A stretch of DNA of 64,000 nt, from assembly GCF_002163875.1 (NCBI RefSeq), contig NZ_CP019333.1, forward strand, positions 1,680,864 through 1,744,863, read 5' to 3'. Positions 9,137 through 17,765 of the stretch are shown here, piece by piece. Position 1 is the first letter of the stretch; the number at the start of each line of letters is the position of its first letter. The stretch is from Gilvibacter sp. SZ-19 (lineage in GTDB: Bacteria; Bacteroidota; Bacteroidia; Flavobacteriales; Flavobacteriaceae). The position numbers and the translations under genes were made by a program. The notes under the pieces are model-generated. The model saw only the letters and a program-made list of their open reading frames with translations. It did not search any database and was not told the DNA's origin.

Positions 9137-10380
9137 GCAAAGAAGTTCTAGTTATTGGAGGAGGTATTGTGGGGCTGTGTTGTTCCTACTATTTAAGGCA
9201 AGAAGGACATCAGGTGCGCGTGATCGATAAGTCCAATATGGATCAAGGAGCCTCTTATGTCAATGCGGGTTATCTTACCCCAAGTCATATCATTCCTCTT
9301 GCGGCTCCTGGCGTGATGAAAAAAGGCCTGAAATGGATGTTCAATTCTTCGAGTCCACTTTTTATAAAACCCAGATTGGAAGCCGATTTTATTAAATGGA
9401 CCTTGGCCTTTAACAGATCTTGTTCGCAGGCAAATGTAGACCGATCGGTTCGCGCAATCCGAGACATTAACCTACTCAGTCGGGAGTTGTTTCCGGAGCT
9501 GAAATCCGCAGAAGATTTCAATTTCCAACTGGAACGCAAGGGGCTCATTATGCTTTGTCAGACGCAAAAAATGCTCGATGCCGAATTGGAGGTGGCCGAC
9601 TTGGCAGCAAAAGAAGGCCTGGAGGTTGCTCCGGTAACCCGGGAAGAGATCTTTGCTATGGAGCCCGATGTAAAGATCGATACTATTGGCGGAGTACATT
9701 TTGGTTGTGATGGGCACACCACACCCAACCAGTTGATGGCAGAGTTAAAGAATCGATTGCCGCAATTAGGCGTTGAAATTCAAACTCAAGAAGAGGTGCA
9801 ACGCCTAGAAACCCAAGGCGATCGAATTGTCAAAGTTGTGACCAATAAAGACACCTATACGCCAGATGAGGTAGTTTTGGCTTCCGGAAGTTGGAGCGCT
9901 AAACTGACCAAACAATTAGGTATTAAAATGCTCTTGGAGGCAGGGAAGGGCTATCGTATAAATTCGACCAGAGATCTAGGAATTAAGATGCCTGCTATAC
10001 TTTGTGAGTCTAAGGTAGCTGTAACTCCTATGGATGGGTTTACGCGTTTTGCTGGAACCATGGAGATAGCGGGAATAAATCATAAGATTCGTCCAGAAAG
10101 GGTAGAGGCCATTGCCAAGGCAGCTACGAAATACTATCCTGATGTTGCTTTAACACAGGCTGAGAAAGCTGAGGCTGCCTGCGGATTGCGCCCTGTCTCA
10201 CCAGATGGAATGGCATATATAGGCCGTTCAGGTAAATGTTCAAACTTGGTCTTGGCTACTGGTCATGCCATGATGGGTTGGAGTATGGGGCCTGCAACAG
10301 GGAAACTAGTTTCAGAACTGATCTCTGACAAGAAGACCTCAATGGATCTGTCGCCCTTTAATCCTGATAGGAAGTTTTAA
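9133..10380 (+). CDS. FAD-dependent D-amino-acid dehydrogenase, probable cis-4-hydroxy-D-proline dehydrogenase
   Basis: This 415-residue DAO-family flavoprotein has an N-terminal dinucleotide-binding motif (VIGGGIVG, residues 7-14), the ASYVNAGYLTPSH segment after it, and the C-terminal CGLRPVSPDGMAYIGRS...TGHAMMGWSMGPATGK block seen in DadA-type dehydrogenases. In this operon the likely substrate is cis-4-hydroxy-D-proline, giving 1-pyrroline-4-hydroxy-2-carboxylate for the DapA-like deaminase. Electrons would go to the respiratory chain. It starts in the ATGA overlap with the epimerase gene and overlaps the convergent GNAT gene by 4 bases. Confidence 0.9.
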   Translation: MSKEVLVIGGGIVGLCCSYYLRQEGHQVRVIDKSNMDQGASYVNAGYLTPSHIIPLAAPGVMKKGLKWMFNSSSPLFIKPRLEADFIKWTLAFNRSCSQANVDRSVRAIRDINLLSRELFPELKSAEDFNFQLERKGLIMLCQTQKMLDAELEVADLAAKEGLEVAPVTREEIFAMEPDVKIDTIGGVHFGCDGHTTPNQLMAELKNRLPQLGVEIQTQEEVQRLETQGDRIVKVVTNKDTYTPDEVVLASGSWSAKLTKQLGIKMLLEAGKGYRINSTRDLGIKMPAILCESKVAVTPMDGFTRFAGTMEIAGINHKIRPERVEAIAKAATKYYPDVALTQAEKAEAACGLRPVSPDGMAYIGRSGKCSNLVLATGHAMMGWSMGPATGKLVSELISDKKTSMDLSPFNPDRKF

Positions 10381-10835
10381 GGATCGTAGCGCATATTGAG
10401 CAAGTGTGGCTTGAACCCAGCTTTTTCATAAGCCCTAATCGCTGCGGCGTTAACCGAATAGACATCTAGGCGAATTTCTGCTAAGCCTTGGGCTCTACAC
10501 CAAGCAATTAAGGCCTCTGTGACCATACCGTTATAGCCGTTGCCACGGTGCTTTTCCGGCACGAACATAAAACCCAAATAACCGTAATGGGTGTGTTTTA
10601 GATACTTGCGGTCTTCTAAGATCTTGGCGTAGCCAGAGGCGACTATATCGCCATCTAATTCTGCGACTAAAAGGGTTGAGTTTGGTCCGTCAATTAAAGG
10701 TTTGAACTCGTAATAGCTAGTAGTGCTTGGATGAATGGTAGGGTCCATGGGCAACTCCGCAGCGATCAATCCCATTTTAAAAGTTTGCAGAACCTCCATA
10801 TCCTCATAAGTAGCTTTGCGAATGCGCGGTTTCAT
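10377..10835 (-). CDS. GNAT-family N-acetyltransferase
   Basis: The 152-residue protein has the GNAT order: an N-terminal IRKATYEDMEVLQTFK segment, the beta4 strand YLGFMFVPEKHRGNGYNGMV with an RGNGYNG acetyl-CoA loop, and a C-terminal SVNAAAIRAYEKAGFKP motif. The acceptor cannot be told. It is convergent with the hydroxyproline operon and directly follows the SnoaL-like gene on the minus strand, with no bases between them. Confidence 0.88.
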   Translation of the reverse strand: MKPRIRKATYEDMEVLQTFKMGLIAAELPMDPTIHPSTTSYYEFKPLIDGPNSTLLVAELDGDIVASGYAKILEDRKYLKHTHYGYLGFMFVPEKHRGNGYNGMVTEALIAWCRAQGLAEIRLDVYSVNAAAIRAYEKAGFKPHLLNMRYDP

Positions 10836-11273
10836 CTAACAAGACATATCTGCAACGATCTTCCATTGCCCGTTGATCTTTCTAAATACGACCAAAAACA
10901 CTCCATTGGCATCGCCCACTTTGCGGGTTAAATGATAACGACCCATAACCGTGTAGGAATCAGTTCCGGCAGGGCTCACATCGTCTATGGTAAATTTAAG
11001 CGTCCCTGAATGGTCTGCAGTAGGATAACTCTTTTTATAGCGATCTAAGGTGGCTTGCCAACCTTTTACCAAACCGCCACTGCCGTAAAATTTCAAGGAA
11101 TCACTCTTCCAATATCCCGCCATAAAGCCCTCTAGGTCGTGGGCAGACCATGCCTTAGATTGATCTTGCATGACTTGTATAATGGCTGCTTTGTCTCTGT
11201 CAAAAATTGACTGAGCCAAACTGATACCTGTAATAAAGAAATAAAAACAGCACAAAAACAATCTTCTATTCAT
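10836..11273 (-). CDS. Exported SnoaL/DUF4440-like protein
   Basis: A signal peptide (residues 1-20, ending SLAQ) is followed by an NTF2-like domain: DKAAIIQVMQDQSKAWSAHD, then GWQATLDRYKK and a closing GVFLVVFRKINGQWKIVADM strand pair. This is the DUF4440/SnoaL-like fold. Such proteins in the periplasm have no assigned function. Its ATG is 47 bases from the nosY-like stop, so read-through from the nos operon is possible, but it is not a known nos gene. Confidence 0.78.
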   Translation of the reverse strand: MNRRLFLCCFYFFITGISLAQSIFDRDKAAIIQVMQDQSKAWSAHDLEGFMAGYWKSDSLKFYGSGGLVKGWQATLDRYKKSYPTADHSGTLKFTIDDVSPAGTDSYTVMGRYHLTRKVGDANGVFLVVFRKINGQWKIVADMSC

Positions 11274-11320
11274 AATGGATAGGCTTAAAAATGAAGACTC
11301 AATTTACGAAAACTACTAGA

Positions 11321-12103
11321 TTAAAAATCTCTTCGGAGAGACTTTCGTTGTATTAGTAAGGCTGGAACTGCAACCCAGAAAGATAGCATGCTGAGTGCTA
11401 CAAATAGCCCTAATCTGGTTCCGAAGAATTTTTGAAAAACAGCCCCTGTGTAGCCCAGAAGTGCTGAAATATCTAATTTCAGAAGGATGAGTATTCGAGA
11501 CAAATCAATAGGATTTAACATTGAGGCTCCAAGCGCAAATTTGTCCAAAGGATAATCGTTGAAATAGACCATAAGTAATAGCAGTATGCCGTCAAAAATC
11601 ACAGCCAAGAACAGCCAAATAACAATAGCATAGCCAAAGCCTTTGATCTTATTTTCGTTGCAGAGTCCGATGTAAAATGAAATTGCTGTAAAGATGAATG
11701 TCAAGAACACTCCAGTAACGAGTAGTAAGCTGAAATCCCAAATCACTGAAGAGCTAAATAGGCCGTAAATGACAAATGGAATTCCAAGGCCAATCAACAG
11801 GCTCATAGACAACGAGACTGCCACGCCAAAATACTGACCCAAAAAGATACTAGAACGCTTTATGGGTTGTGCGAGTAGCAATTGGGTAAATTCTTTGGAG
11901 TCATAGTAATACATAATTCCAAACACAGTTCCGATTAGGGGTACCAGAACGGTAATCACATTCATTAAAGTGATAACCGCTTTTGACAAATCGTTATTCA
12001 GAAAAAGTAAAACTATAGCAAGTAAAAAATAGAACGCCAAATATGCGTAACTCCATCGGCTACGCATCAGATCGAAAAAACTATACTTTATAATTTTAAA
12101 CAT
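11321..12103 (-). CDS. nosY: NosY-type ABC transporter permease of the nos cluster
   Basis: A 260-residue integral membrane protein with about six hydrophobic segments (for example YAYLAFYFLLAIVLLFL, VITVLVPLIGTVFGIMYYY, VFLTFIFTAISFYIGL) and the YYDSKEFTQLLLAQPI stretch typical of ABC-2/NosY permeases. With NosF and NosD it forms the transporter needed to mature the CuZ site of nitrous oxide reductase, by family knowledge. It overlaps nosF by 8 bases and is the last recognised nos gene of the transcript. Confidence 0.88.
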   Translation of the reverse strand: MFKIIKYSFFDLMRSRWSYAYLAFYFLLAIVLLFLNNDLSKAVITLMNVITVLVPLIGTVFGIMYYYDSKEFTQLLLAQPIKRSSIFLGQYFGVAVSLSMSLLIGLGIPFVIYGLFSSSVIWDFSLLLVTGVFLTFIFTAISFYIGLCNENKIKGFGYAIVIWLFLAVIFDGILLLLMVYFNDYPLDKFALGASMLNPIDLSRILILLKLDISALLGYTGAVFQKFFGTRLGLFVALSMLSFWVAVPALLIQRKSLRRDF

Positions 12104-12806
12104 TTTGTTGGTTTAAGACCCAAGCTATTGCTTGCTCGAAATTAGTTGTGTTACTCTCGGTTTTTAGCTGTTCAATGGTACCTTTAAAGTAAATTTTCCC
12201 CTCAAGGAGAAATACGATTTGATCGGCCATTTCTTCTACAAAGCTGGTAATGTGGGATGAAAGTAATATGGTTTTTCCAGCCCTCTTTTCTGAAATGAGG
12301 AGTTCTTTTAATTTTATCAGGGAGACAGGATCAAGCCCCGATGTTGGTTCATCGAGAATAATCAAAGGACTGTCTGACATAAAAGACAAAGTGAGATTCA
12401 CCTTTTGACGAGTCCCTCCGGATAGTTGACCGAGCTTTTTATTGAGGTGTGGTTCAAGTTGAAATAATTTAATCAGTTCTGCGTCTCTGTAAATGGGCTC
12501 ATTTCGCAGATCTTTTATCATGTGCAACATTTCACGCAGCCTGAGGTTATTTGGAAAATTCGCTAGCTGTGGTAAATAGTCAATTTGCTTTCTATAAATA
12601 AAGGCCCTAGAGATGGACTTATCGTTTATAATGATCTCTCCAGAATTTGGTTGTACCATCCCCAATATGCTTTTAATCAAGGTTGTCTTTCCAGAACCAT
12701 TTGGACCCAAAATGGCGGTGATACCACCTTGTTCCAATTGTAAATTTAGATCAAGCAGGACTTGATTTTTTCCGAAACGTTTATTTAAGTTTTGAATTTG
12801 AATCAT
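12096..12806 (-). CDS. nosF: NosF ABC transporter ATP-binding protein
   Basis: An ABC ATPase of 236 residues with Walker A GPNGSGKTT (about 35-43), signature LSGGTRQKV, Walker B LIILDEPTSGLDP and the H-loop LLSSHI. It pairs with the NosY permease encoded next and with periplasmic NosD. The ATG at 12806 overlaps the nosD stop by 4 bases, consistent with stoichiometric production of the complex. Confidence 0.92.
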   Translation of the reverse strand: MIQIQNLNKRFGKNQVLLDLNLQLEQGGITAILGPNGSGKTTLIKSILGMVQPNSGEIIINDKSISRAFIYRKQIDYLPQLANFPNNLRLREMLHMIKDLRNEPIYRDAELIKLFQLEPHLNKKLGQLSGGTRQKVNLTLSFMSDSPLIILDEPTSGLDPVSLIKLKELLISEKRAGKTILLSSHITSFVEEMADQIVFLLEGKIYFKGTIEQLKTESNTTNFEQAIAWVLNQQNV

Positions 12807-14062
12807 AGGTCAAGCGCTTTTATTAGAGGTTGTTCGTCTATGAGTTCTTCTGGTGTGAAAACCGGCGAAACCTTTTCTGAAAAGTCGATAATATCCACAA
12901 ATAAACTTCTTAATAGCACTATTGTTTCGGGCGTTTCATTTACTACGTAAGAAAACAATTTAACCGGGCGATATGGGACATCACCTAGCCCATCTCTGTT
13001 TAAATCATAACCGTTGTAATTGCTCCAGTAGTTTTGATTAAAACTGTTGTCATTCATATTAGAATTGTACGAAACATCGAAAGAGTTGAATTTGAAGTTA
13101 TTGAATCTGAAACTGTTGTTGTAGCAAGCCCCTCGTACTTTTACCGCCCAACCATTTTTAATGAAGTTATTGTGGTGATAATCGATTCGTGTTGAGCCTT
13201 CTACATTTATTCCGACAGTGTTTTCAACAAATTTATTATAAGTAATGGTGGTGTCATAAATCTCTTTCAATAACAAACCGTAAGCAGCTGTTCCCCAATT
13301 CAGATTAAAAGTATTGTGACTAATGGTAATGAATTTAGAGAACATAACGGCAACTCCAGCCCCATTGTTGGTAAAGGTATTGTAATGATATTCGTTATGG
13401 TTAGAGAACATAAAATGTAGGCCATATCTTATATTATCATGACTACTGTTTCCTTGTACAACACTTTGTTTCACAAATTCAAAATAAATACCATCTCTTA
13501 GATTGAACACCTCGTTGTTAGAAACCAACACTTTGGAGCAGTCCCAAAGATGTATACCGTTTCCTGCCGCGGCCTCATCTTTTTGGGTGCCATAGATCAA
13601 ATTTCCGGATACTGTGCCATTTTTTGATTTTTCAATCAGCATTCCAAAAGTTACATTTTGCAGTTGGTTGTTCTGTAATTCAAAATCAGAGCTTCTCGAT
13701 ATATAAATGGCAGCAAAGTCTTTGGTGTAGCTTTGACCGGTATTCTGTATAGTTAAGCCCTGCAAGCTTACACTGTCTGCGACGACTTTAAAACCGTATC
13801 CTTTTTCTGCAACGTCAATTACAGCCTCTGATTCGCCCATGATACACAAGGGTTTGTCTACGGTAATGTCATATTCTTTGTATGTGCCATTTTTGACTAG
13901 AAGAGACTCGTGTGGGCCTGCACCATTTATAGCATTTTGTATGGTTTGATATTCCATACGAGTATTTAGATTAATTATTTGTCCACTAACTTTTAGTGGC
14001 CAGCTAATCAAGATGATCATTACGCTTAGGATCCCTAAAAAATGAGCAGCTGTTTTTTTCAC
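12803..14062 (-). CDS. nosD: NosD periplasmic copper-site maturation protein
   Basis: The 419-residue protein begins with a signal peptide (to about SGQ at residue 28) and then shows parallel beta-helix (CASH/PbH1) repeats: runs of N-x-F/I-x-x-N such as ISHNTFNLN, ITYNKFVEN and YHHNNFIKN. NosD proteins act in the periplasm with NosFY in CuZ assembly. Start ATG 14062 lies 1 base after the nosL stop. Length and repeat content are normal for the family. Confidence 0.93.
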   Translation of the reverse strand: MKKTAAHFLGILSVMIILISWPLKVSGQIINLNTRMEYQTIQNAINGAGPHESLLVKNGTYKEYDITVDKPLCIMGESEAVIDVAEKGYGFKVVADSVSLQGLTIQNTGQSYTKDFAAIYISRSSDFELQNNQLQNVTFGMLIEKSKNGTVSGNLIYGTQKDEAAAGNGIHLWDCSKVLVSNNEVFNLRDGIYFEFVKQSVVQGNSSHDNIRYGLHFMFSNHNEYHYNTFTNNGAGVAVMFSKFITISHNTFNLNWGTAAYGLLLKEIYDTTITYNKFVENTVGINVEGSTRIDYHHNNFIKNGWAVKVRGACYNNSFRFNNFKFNSFDVSYNSNMNDNSFNQNYWSNYNGYDLNRDGLGDVPYRPVKLFSYVVNETPETIVLLRSLFVDIIDFSEKVSPVFTPEELIDEQPLIKALDL

Positions 14063-14063
14063 T

Positions 14064-14501
14064 TTACAGGCCTTCTAAAGTAAAACGTTTGGTTACAAGC
14101 GTATTCCAGTCCAAAATGGAATCTTGCGGAATATCTAGTGTAGTATATGCGTCGGCCTTAGAAGAAAAACAAGCCAAATGTGCACCCATAGGACTTTGAA
14201 TCTTGTTGTTTATTACATAATGCCCTTCTGAAGCATTAATCCACTGATTGGGATTGTTGTAGTCCATTACCACAAGGGCTGCGTGAGACTCTCTGGAATC
14301 GGCCAGGTCATTGACCATACATTCTATGGCGTCAAAAGTGAAAATTTTCCCCTTCTCAGTTACAAGCTGCGCTGCAAATCTAGGGTCAGCTATATTCATT
14401 TTGCAGTAGTGACAGCTATCGATACCATAATCGATGGATCTTACTGAAGGATTACAGGCTAACAAGATTATTCCGCTCAAGAGGATTATGACAGTTTTCA
14501 T
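14064..14501 (-). CDS. nosL: NosL copper-chaperone lipoprotein
   Basis: A lipoprotein signal with lipobox LLAC (C16) is followed by the NosL copper-binding motif CHYCKM (C30, C33, M35) and a downstream ECM (C61, M62). NosL is an outer-membrane or periplasmic lipoprotein that supplies Cu(I) for nitrous oxide reductase. The gene is adjacent to nosD (1 base) and directly follows the membrane-protein gene. Confidence 0.93.
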   Translation of the reverse strand: MKTVIILLSGIILLACNPSVRSIDYGIDSCHYCKMNIADPRFAAQLVTEKGKIFTFDAIECMVNDLADSRESHAALVVMDYNNPNQWINASEGHYVINNKIQSPMGAHLACFSSKADAYTTLDIPQDSILDWNTLVTKRFTLEGL

Positions 14502-15095
14502 TCAGATAGATTTTTTGTTTTCTCTCTTGCCAAACCAAAAAGCTAAGCCGGCGAGTGCAATTCCCAATGCGAGAAAATATGCCCCCAACTGAGGATAAGA
14601 GTGAGCTGTAAAATTTAGAATATCTTTAGATCCGAACAACGGAGGTTGGAAACCCATAACACTGCCATCAGGATTGGTGAATTTCATAATTGCCTTTGGG
14701 TCCAAATTATGGCCGTAATCGTATTCCCAGAGATAAAAATCATATACTCCGGCTATGCTCAACAGAACCATTATTGAAAACCAAACCAGATACCATTTAT
14801 GTCTCCCCCACAACACCAATAGTAATCCAAGTGCGGATGATACTAAGATAACCGCAGGGAAGATTTTGAACTCCGGAATGGCATCTGGGATATACTTCAT
14901 CCCCACGTAGTGATTCATAATATTGATATTTTTAATATCGTGTGGATTGGCGTCAGAAAAATCATTGATATGAATATACATCCCTAAGGGAGTAGGATAC
15001 TGAGGGGCTTCTAAGGTGATTTTCCACAAAGGGAATACAAATAGTAGCAGGGGCAGAAGTACTGCCAATAACATGGTGAATCGTGATTTTTTCAT
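14502..15095 (-). CDS. Nos-cluster integral membrane protein of unknown function
   Basis: A 197-residue protein with an N-terminal membrane segment (FTMLLAVLLPLLLFVFPLWKI), two central ones (VILVSSALGLLLVLW, YLVWFSIMVLLSIAGVYDFYLW) and a C-terminal one (AYFLALGIALAGLAFWFG). The region between the first two holds a conserved-looking periplasmic loop with HYVGMKYIPDAIPEF. It lies between nosZ and nosL with no gap to nosL, in the place where clade II clusters often carry a membrane protein such as NosB; I cannot confirm homology to NosB. A supporting role in nitrous oxide reduction is inferred from position only. Confidence 0.8.
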   Translation of the reverse strand: MKKSRFTMLLAVLLPLLLFVFPLWKITLEAPQYPTPLGMYIHINDFSDANPHDIKNINIMNHYVGMKYIPDAIPEFKIFPAVILVSSALGLLLVLWGRHKWYLVWFSIMVLLSIAGVYDFYLWEYDYGHNLDPKAIMKFTNPDGSVMGFQPPLFGSKDILNFTAHSYPQLGAYFLALGIALAGLAFWFGKRENKKSI

Positions 15096-15107
15096 AATCT
15101 TATTGTA

Positions 15108-15138
15108 AGACGGAAGCGCTGAAATGACGCTCCCGTCT
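15108..15138 (-). promoter_or_regulatory. Stem-loop in the nosZ to membrane-protein gap
   Basis: Within the 94-base gap after nosZ, AGACGG-A-AGCG pairs with CGCT-C-CCGTCT around a 9-base loop, a near-perfect 11-bp hairpin with one mismatch. No clear U-tract follows on the minus strand, so it is more likely an mRNA-stabilising or attenuating element that lets nosZ be expressed above the assembly genes than a full terminator. Confidence 0.55.
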
Positions 15139-15189
15139 AATTAAGGATAAGTAATAAGCACTAATCTAAATTTGCTTTGGTCTTACCTA

Positions 15190-17148
15190 TCAGTCTTCTC
15201 CTAAGGACCAGGATAAATCAATGTTTGAACTGGCTGGAGAGACTCGCACATAACCTTGCATTTCTTGGTGTAATGCCGAGCAAAAGTCAGTGCAATAGAA
15301 TGGCCATACACCTGGCTTCTTGGGTTGCCATACAATTGTCTTGGTTTGTCCAGGCATAATTAAGACTTCCGATGTATTAGCACCAATCATTGCAAACCCG
15401 TGAGGTACGTCAAAGTCTTGTTCGTGGTTAGTGATGTGAAAATAAACCTTATCACCAACCTTTATTCCTTCGATATTATCAGGAGTAAAGTGGCTGCGAA
15501 TCATTGACATATAAACATGTACTTCGTTACCGTTTCGTTCTACTCGAGTATCTGCAGGCGACATTACAGCGTAGGGGTGTTTGTTATCCTCCAGCTTGTA
15601 AATCTTTTTGGAATTTCCTTTGAGTAATTCAGCGGGACATCCTGCTGCATAATGCGGTTCACCATGAGTCGGAAAGTCAGATAAAAGTTGCATCTTATCT
15701 CCGGAAATGTCATATAGCTGTGCAGAGTGTTCCAGTTCTGGTCCAGTTGGCAGATACCGATCTTTGGTGATTTTGTTCATCGCAACAACATACTTTCCAA
15801 AGGGTTTTCTAGAATTACCACCAGGAATCATCAAGTGACCTACTGAATAGAAAGTCGGTTTGCGATCAACTACTTCCCATGTACCTAGTTTCCATTTTAC
15901 TACTTCGGATGAGATAAAGAAGGTGGTGTAAGCATTTCCTTCTGCATCAAACTCGGTATGTAATGGTCCTAGTCCGCCGCTTTTTACACTTCCGCCTAAA
16001 ATTGCTTCATAATCAAGGATAGGAATCCCGTAAGCGTTTCCGCTGAATTTTTCATTCTCAATTGCCGACATCATCTTGGTAAAAGAGTGCACTGTAACAT
16101 CCGCAGATAGTTTACCGCTTCCAACAATATATTCACCTGTTGGGTCCACATCACATCCGTGAGGTGATTTCGGAGTAGGTAAAAAATACACTGCTCCAGG
16201 CACCTCGGTAGGATCAACCGTTAGGACATCAGTAATTGTGGTCGAAGTTGCCATATGCTTAGTCTCATCATATACATTATGCATATAACTAGTTGGCATT
16301 TTTGTTCCACCACCAGCATTGACATATGCCTCTATTTTTTGCCAGTTTAACGCAGCGATAAAATCCTTGTCATTTTGAGAAGCGTTTACCTCCATTAAGG
16401 TACTTGCTTCTTCTGTATTGTAGGTAGTAAAGAAGAACCAGCCATGAGAGTTCCCTCTACCAGGGTGAGCCTTGTCGTAATCAAAGCCGGGCATCAACAC
16501 TTGGAAGGCCAGATTCATGTGTCCTGTTTCTGGGTCAACCTTATAAAAGGTCAAAGCTCCCTTAAAGTTTCCTTTCTTATCCTTGATCGCCATATCTCTT
16601 TGCGGAACAGGTACGGCAAAGCGCGTTCCCGCAACGACGTATTCTGTATTCTCTGTTACATATGATGAGCTGTGATTGCCCGCACAGTTAGGTACCTCAA
16701 TGATCTCTACTGTTTCAAAAGTTGTGAGGTCAATTCGCGCAATCCTCGGAGTATTGTTTCCGTTAACGAAGATCCATCGACCATCTAACTCACCATTTGT
16801 TTGAGAAATGTCAGGGTGGTGTAGGTCATCCCAAGGAACAAATCCAAAGGATGTATTTAACATCGGTTTGGTTTCTTCGGTGTAACCATAACCTGATGTG
16901 GGGAATTGTGAAAACACTGGTATTTCCTTGAACATGCGTCCTGAAGGCAAACCATAAACGGTTAGGTTTCCACTATATCCGCCAGAGAGGAATGCATAAA
17001 AGTCATCTTGCTCACCGGGAGCGACATATACTTTCTCTGCTGCACTAGATGATAACGCTCCATTTTTACTTGAGCTCTGATTGTTGCAAGCTGTTAAGAT
17101 GATTGCAGCTAAGCAAGTAGCTGCTAATCCTTTAATTAATGATCTCAT
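15190..17148 (-). CDS. nosZ: Nitrous-oxide reductase, clade II (Sec-type)
   Basis: The 652-residue enzyme reduces N2O to N2 in the periplasm. Its N-terminus is a Sec lipoprotein-like signal with lipobox LTAC and no twin-arginine motif, the mark of clade II. The N-terminal beta-propeller shows DDLHHPD, part of the CuZ histidine set, and further His residues (CAGNHSSS, GNSHGW, SPHGCD). The C-terminal cupredoxin domain carries the CuA site C619-TDF-C623-SAL-H627-QE-M630, with another His in DVPHGF. It lies 17 bases after the fasciclin gene in an operon with a lipoprotein cytochrome c, nosL, nosD, nosF and nosY. Confidence 0.97.
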   Translation of the reverse strand: MRSLIKGLAATCLAAIILTACNNQSSSKNGALSSSAAEKVYVAPGEQDDFYAFLSGGYSGNLTVYGLPSGRMFKEIPVFSQFPTSGYGYTEETKPMLNTSFGFVPWDDLHHPDISQTNGELDGRWIFVNGNNTPRIARIDLTTFETVEIIEVPNCAGNHSSSYVTENTEYVVAGTRFAVPVPQRDMAIKDKKGNFKGALTFYKVDPETGHMNLAFQVLMPGFDYDKAHPGRGNSHGWFFFTTYNTEEASTLMEVNASQNDKDFIAALNWQKIEAYVNAGGGTKMPTSYMHNVYDETKHMATSTTITDVLTVDPTEVPGAVYFLPTPKSPHGCDVDPTGEYIVGSGKLSADVTVHSFTKMMSAIENEKFSGNAYGIPILDYEAILGGSVKSGGLGPLHTEFDAEGNAYTTFFISSEVVKWKLGTWEVVDRKPTFYSVGHLMIPGGNSRKPFGKYVVAMNKITKDRYLPTGPELEHSAQLYDISGDKMQLLSDFPTHGEPHYAAGCPAELLKGNSKKIYKLEDNKHPYAVMSPADTRVERNGNEVHVYMSMIRSHFTPDNIEGIKVGDKVYFHITNHEQDFDVPHGFAMIGANTSEVLIMPGQTKTIVWQPKKPGVWPFYCTDFCSALHQEMQGYVRVSPASSNIDLSWSLGED

Positions 17149-17165
17149 TGGTTTTGTTTTTAGTG

Positions 17166-17741
17166 TTAATTCTGTTCTGGGATAATCACTTTATCAACAA
17201 CATGTACAATGCCGTTACCTGCTGGTACACTTGCCAGAATTTTTGCGCCGCCTACATAGACATCATCACCCTTTACTTCTACGGTGATATTGAGATTGCT
17301 GGCCTGACCAAGCTTCTTAAATTTTTTCAGAAATTCTTTTGTGTAATTACCTGGAGTGACGTGATGCTTTAAAATAAAAGCCAATTGGTCTTTATTCTCT
17401 GGTTTAAGCAAGTTGTCTAAAGTGCCTTCGGGCAATGCAGCAAAGGCGTCATTGGTAGGAGCAAATACCATCAAAGGACCTGCGTTTACCAAGGCATTCT
17501 CCAATTGTGCGGCTTGCACCCCGGCTACGAGCGTAGTGTGGTCTTTGGAGCCGATGGCTATGTCTAGGACAGTAGGTTTGGACTCATCGTCTTCAATAAA
17601 AGCTTGTCCTGTGCGGTTCTGGTCTGTCGTTTCTGTTGTTGTCTTGTCATCCTGGGCGTTGCTTTCCGCTGATCTGTTGTTGCAGGCCATCAGTAAAGGA
17701 AAGATCCACAAGACGAACAATAAGTTGCGCATTAGTTTCAT
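17166..17741 (-). CDS. Fasciclin-domain lipoprotein in the nos operon
   Basis: A lipoprotein signal (lipobox LMAC, C20) precedes a low-complexity acidic linker and one FAS1 domain (about 60-190): LVNAGPLMVFAPTNDAFAALP, LAFILKHHVTPGNYTKEFL and a closing GNGIVHVVDKVIIPEQN. FAS1 domains mediate adhesion or ligand binding. Its position between the cytochrome c and nosZ genes suggests a structural or accessory role at the periplasmic reductase, which is unproven. It is 17 bases from nosZ and 24 bases from the cytochrome c gene. Confidence 0.9.
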   Translation of the reverse strand: MKLMRNLLFVLWIFPLLMACNNRSAESNAQDDKTTTETTDQNRTGQAFIEDDESKPTVLDIAIGSKDHTTLVAGVQAAQLENALVNAGPLMVFAPTNDAFAALPEGTLDNLLKPENKDQLAFILKHHVTPGNYTKEFLKKFKKLGQASNLNITVEVKGDDVYVGGAKILASVPAGNGIVHVVDKVIIPEQN

Positions 17742-17765
17742 TGTTGTTGTTTTTTGATGTTTTAG

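Noticed and set aside
10377-11273. GNAT and SnoaL-like genes as part of the nos operon
   Set aside because: They follow nosY on the same strand but belong to unrelated families, and no nos role is known; position alone is not enough.
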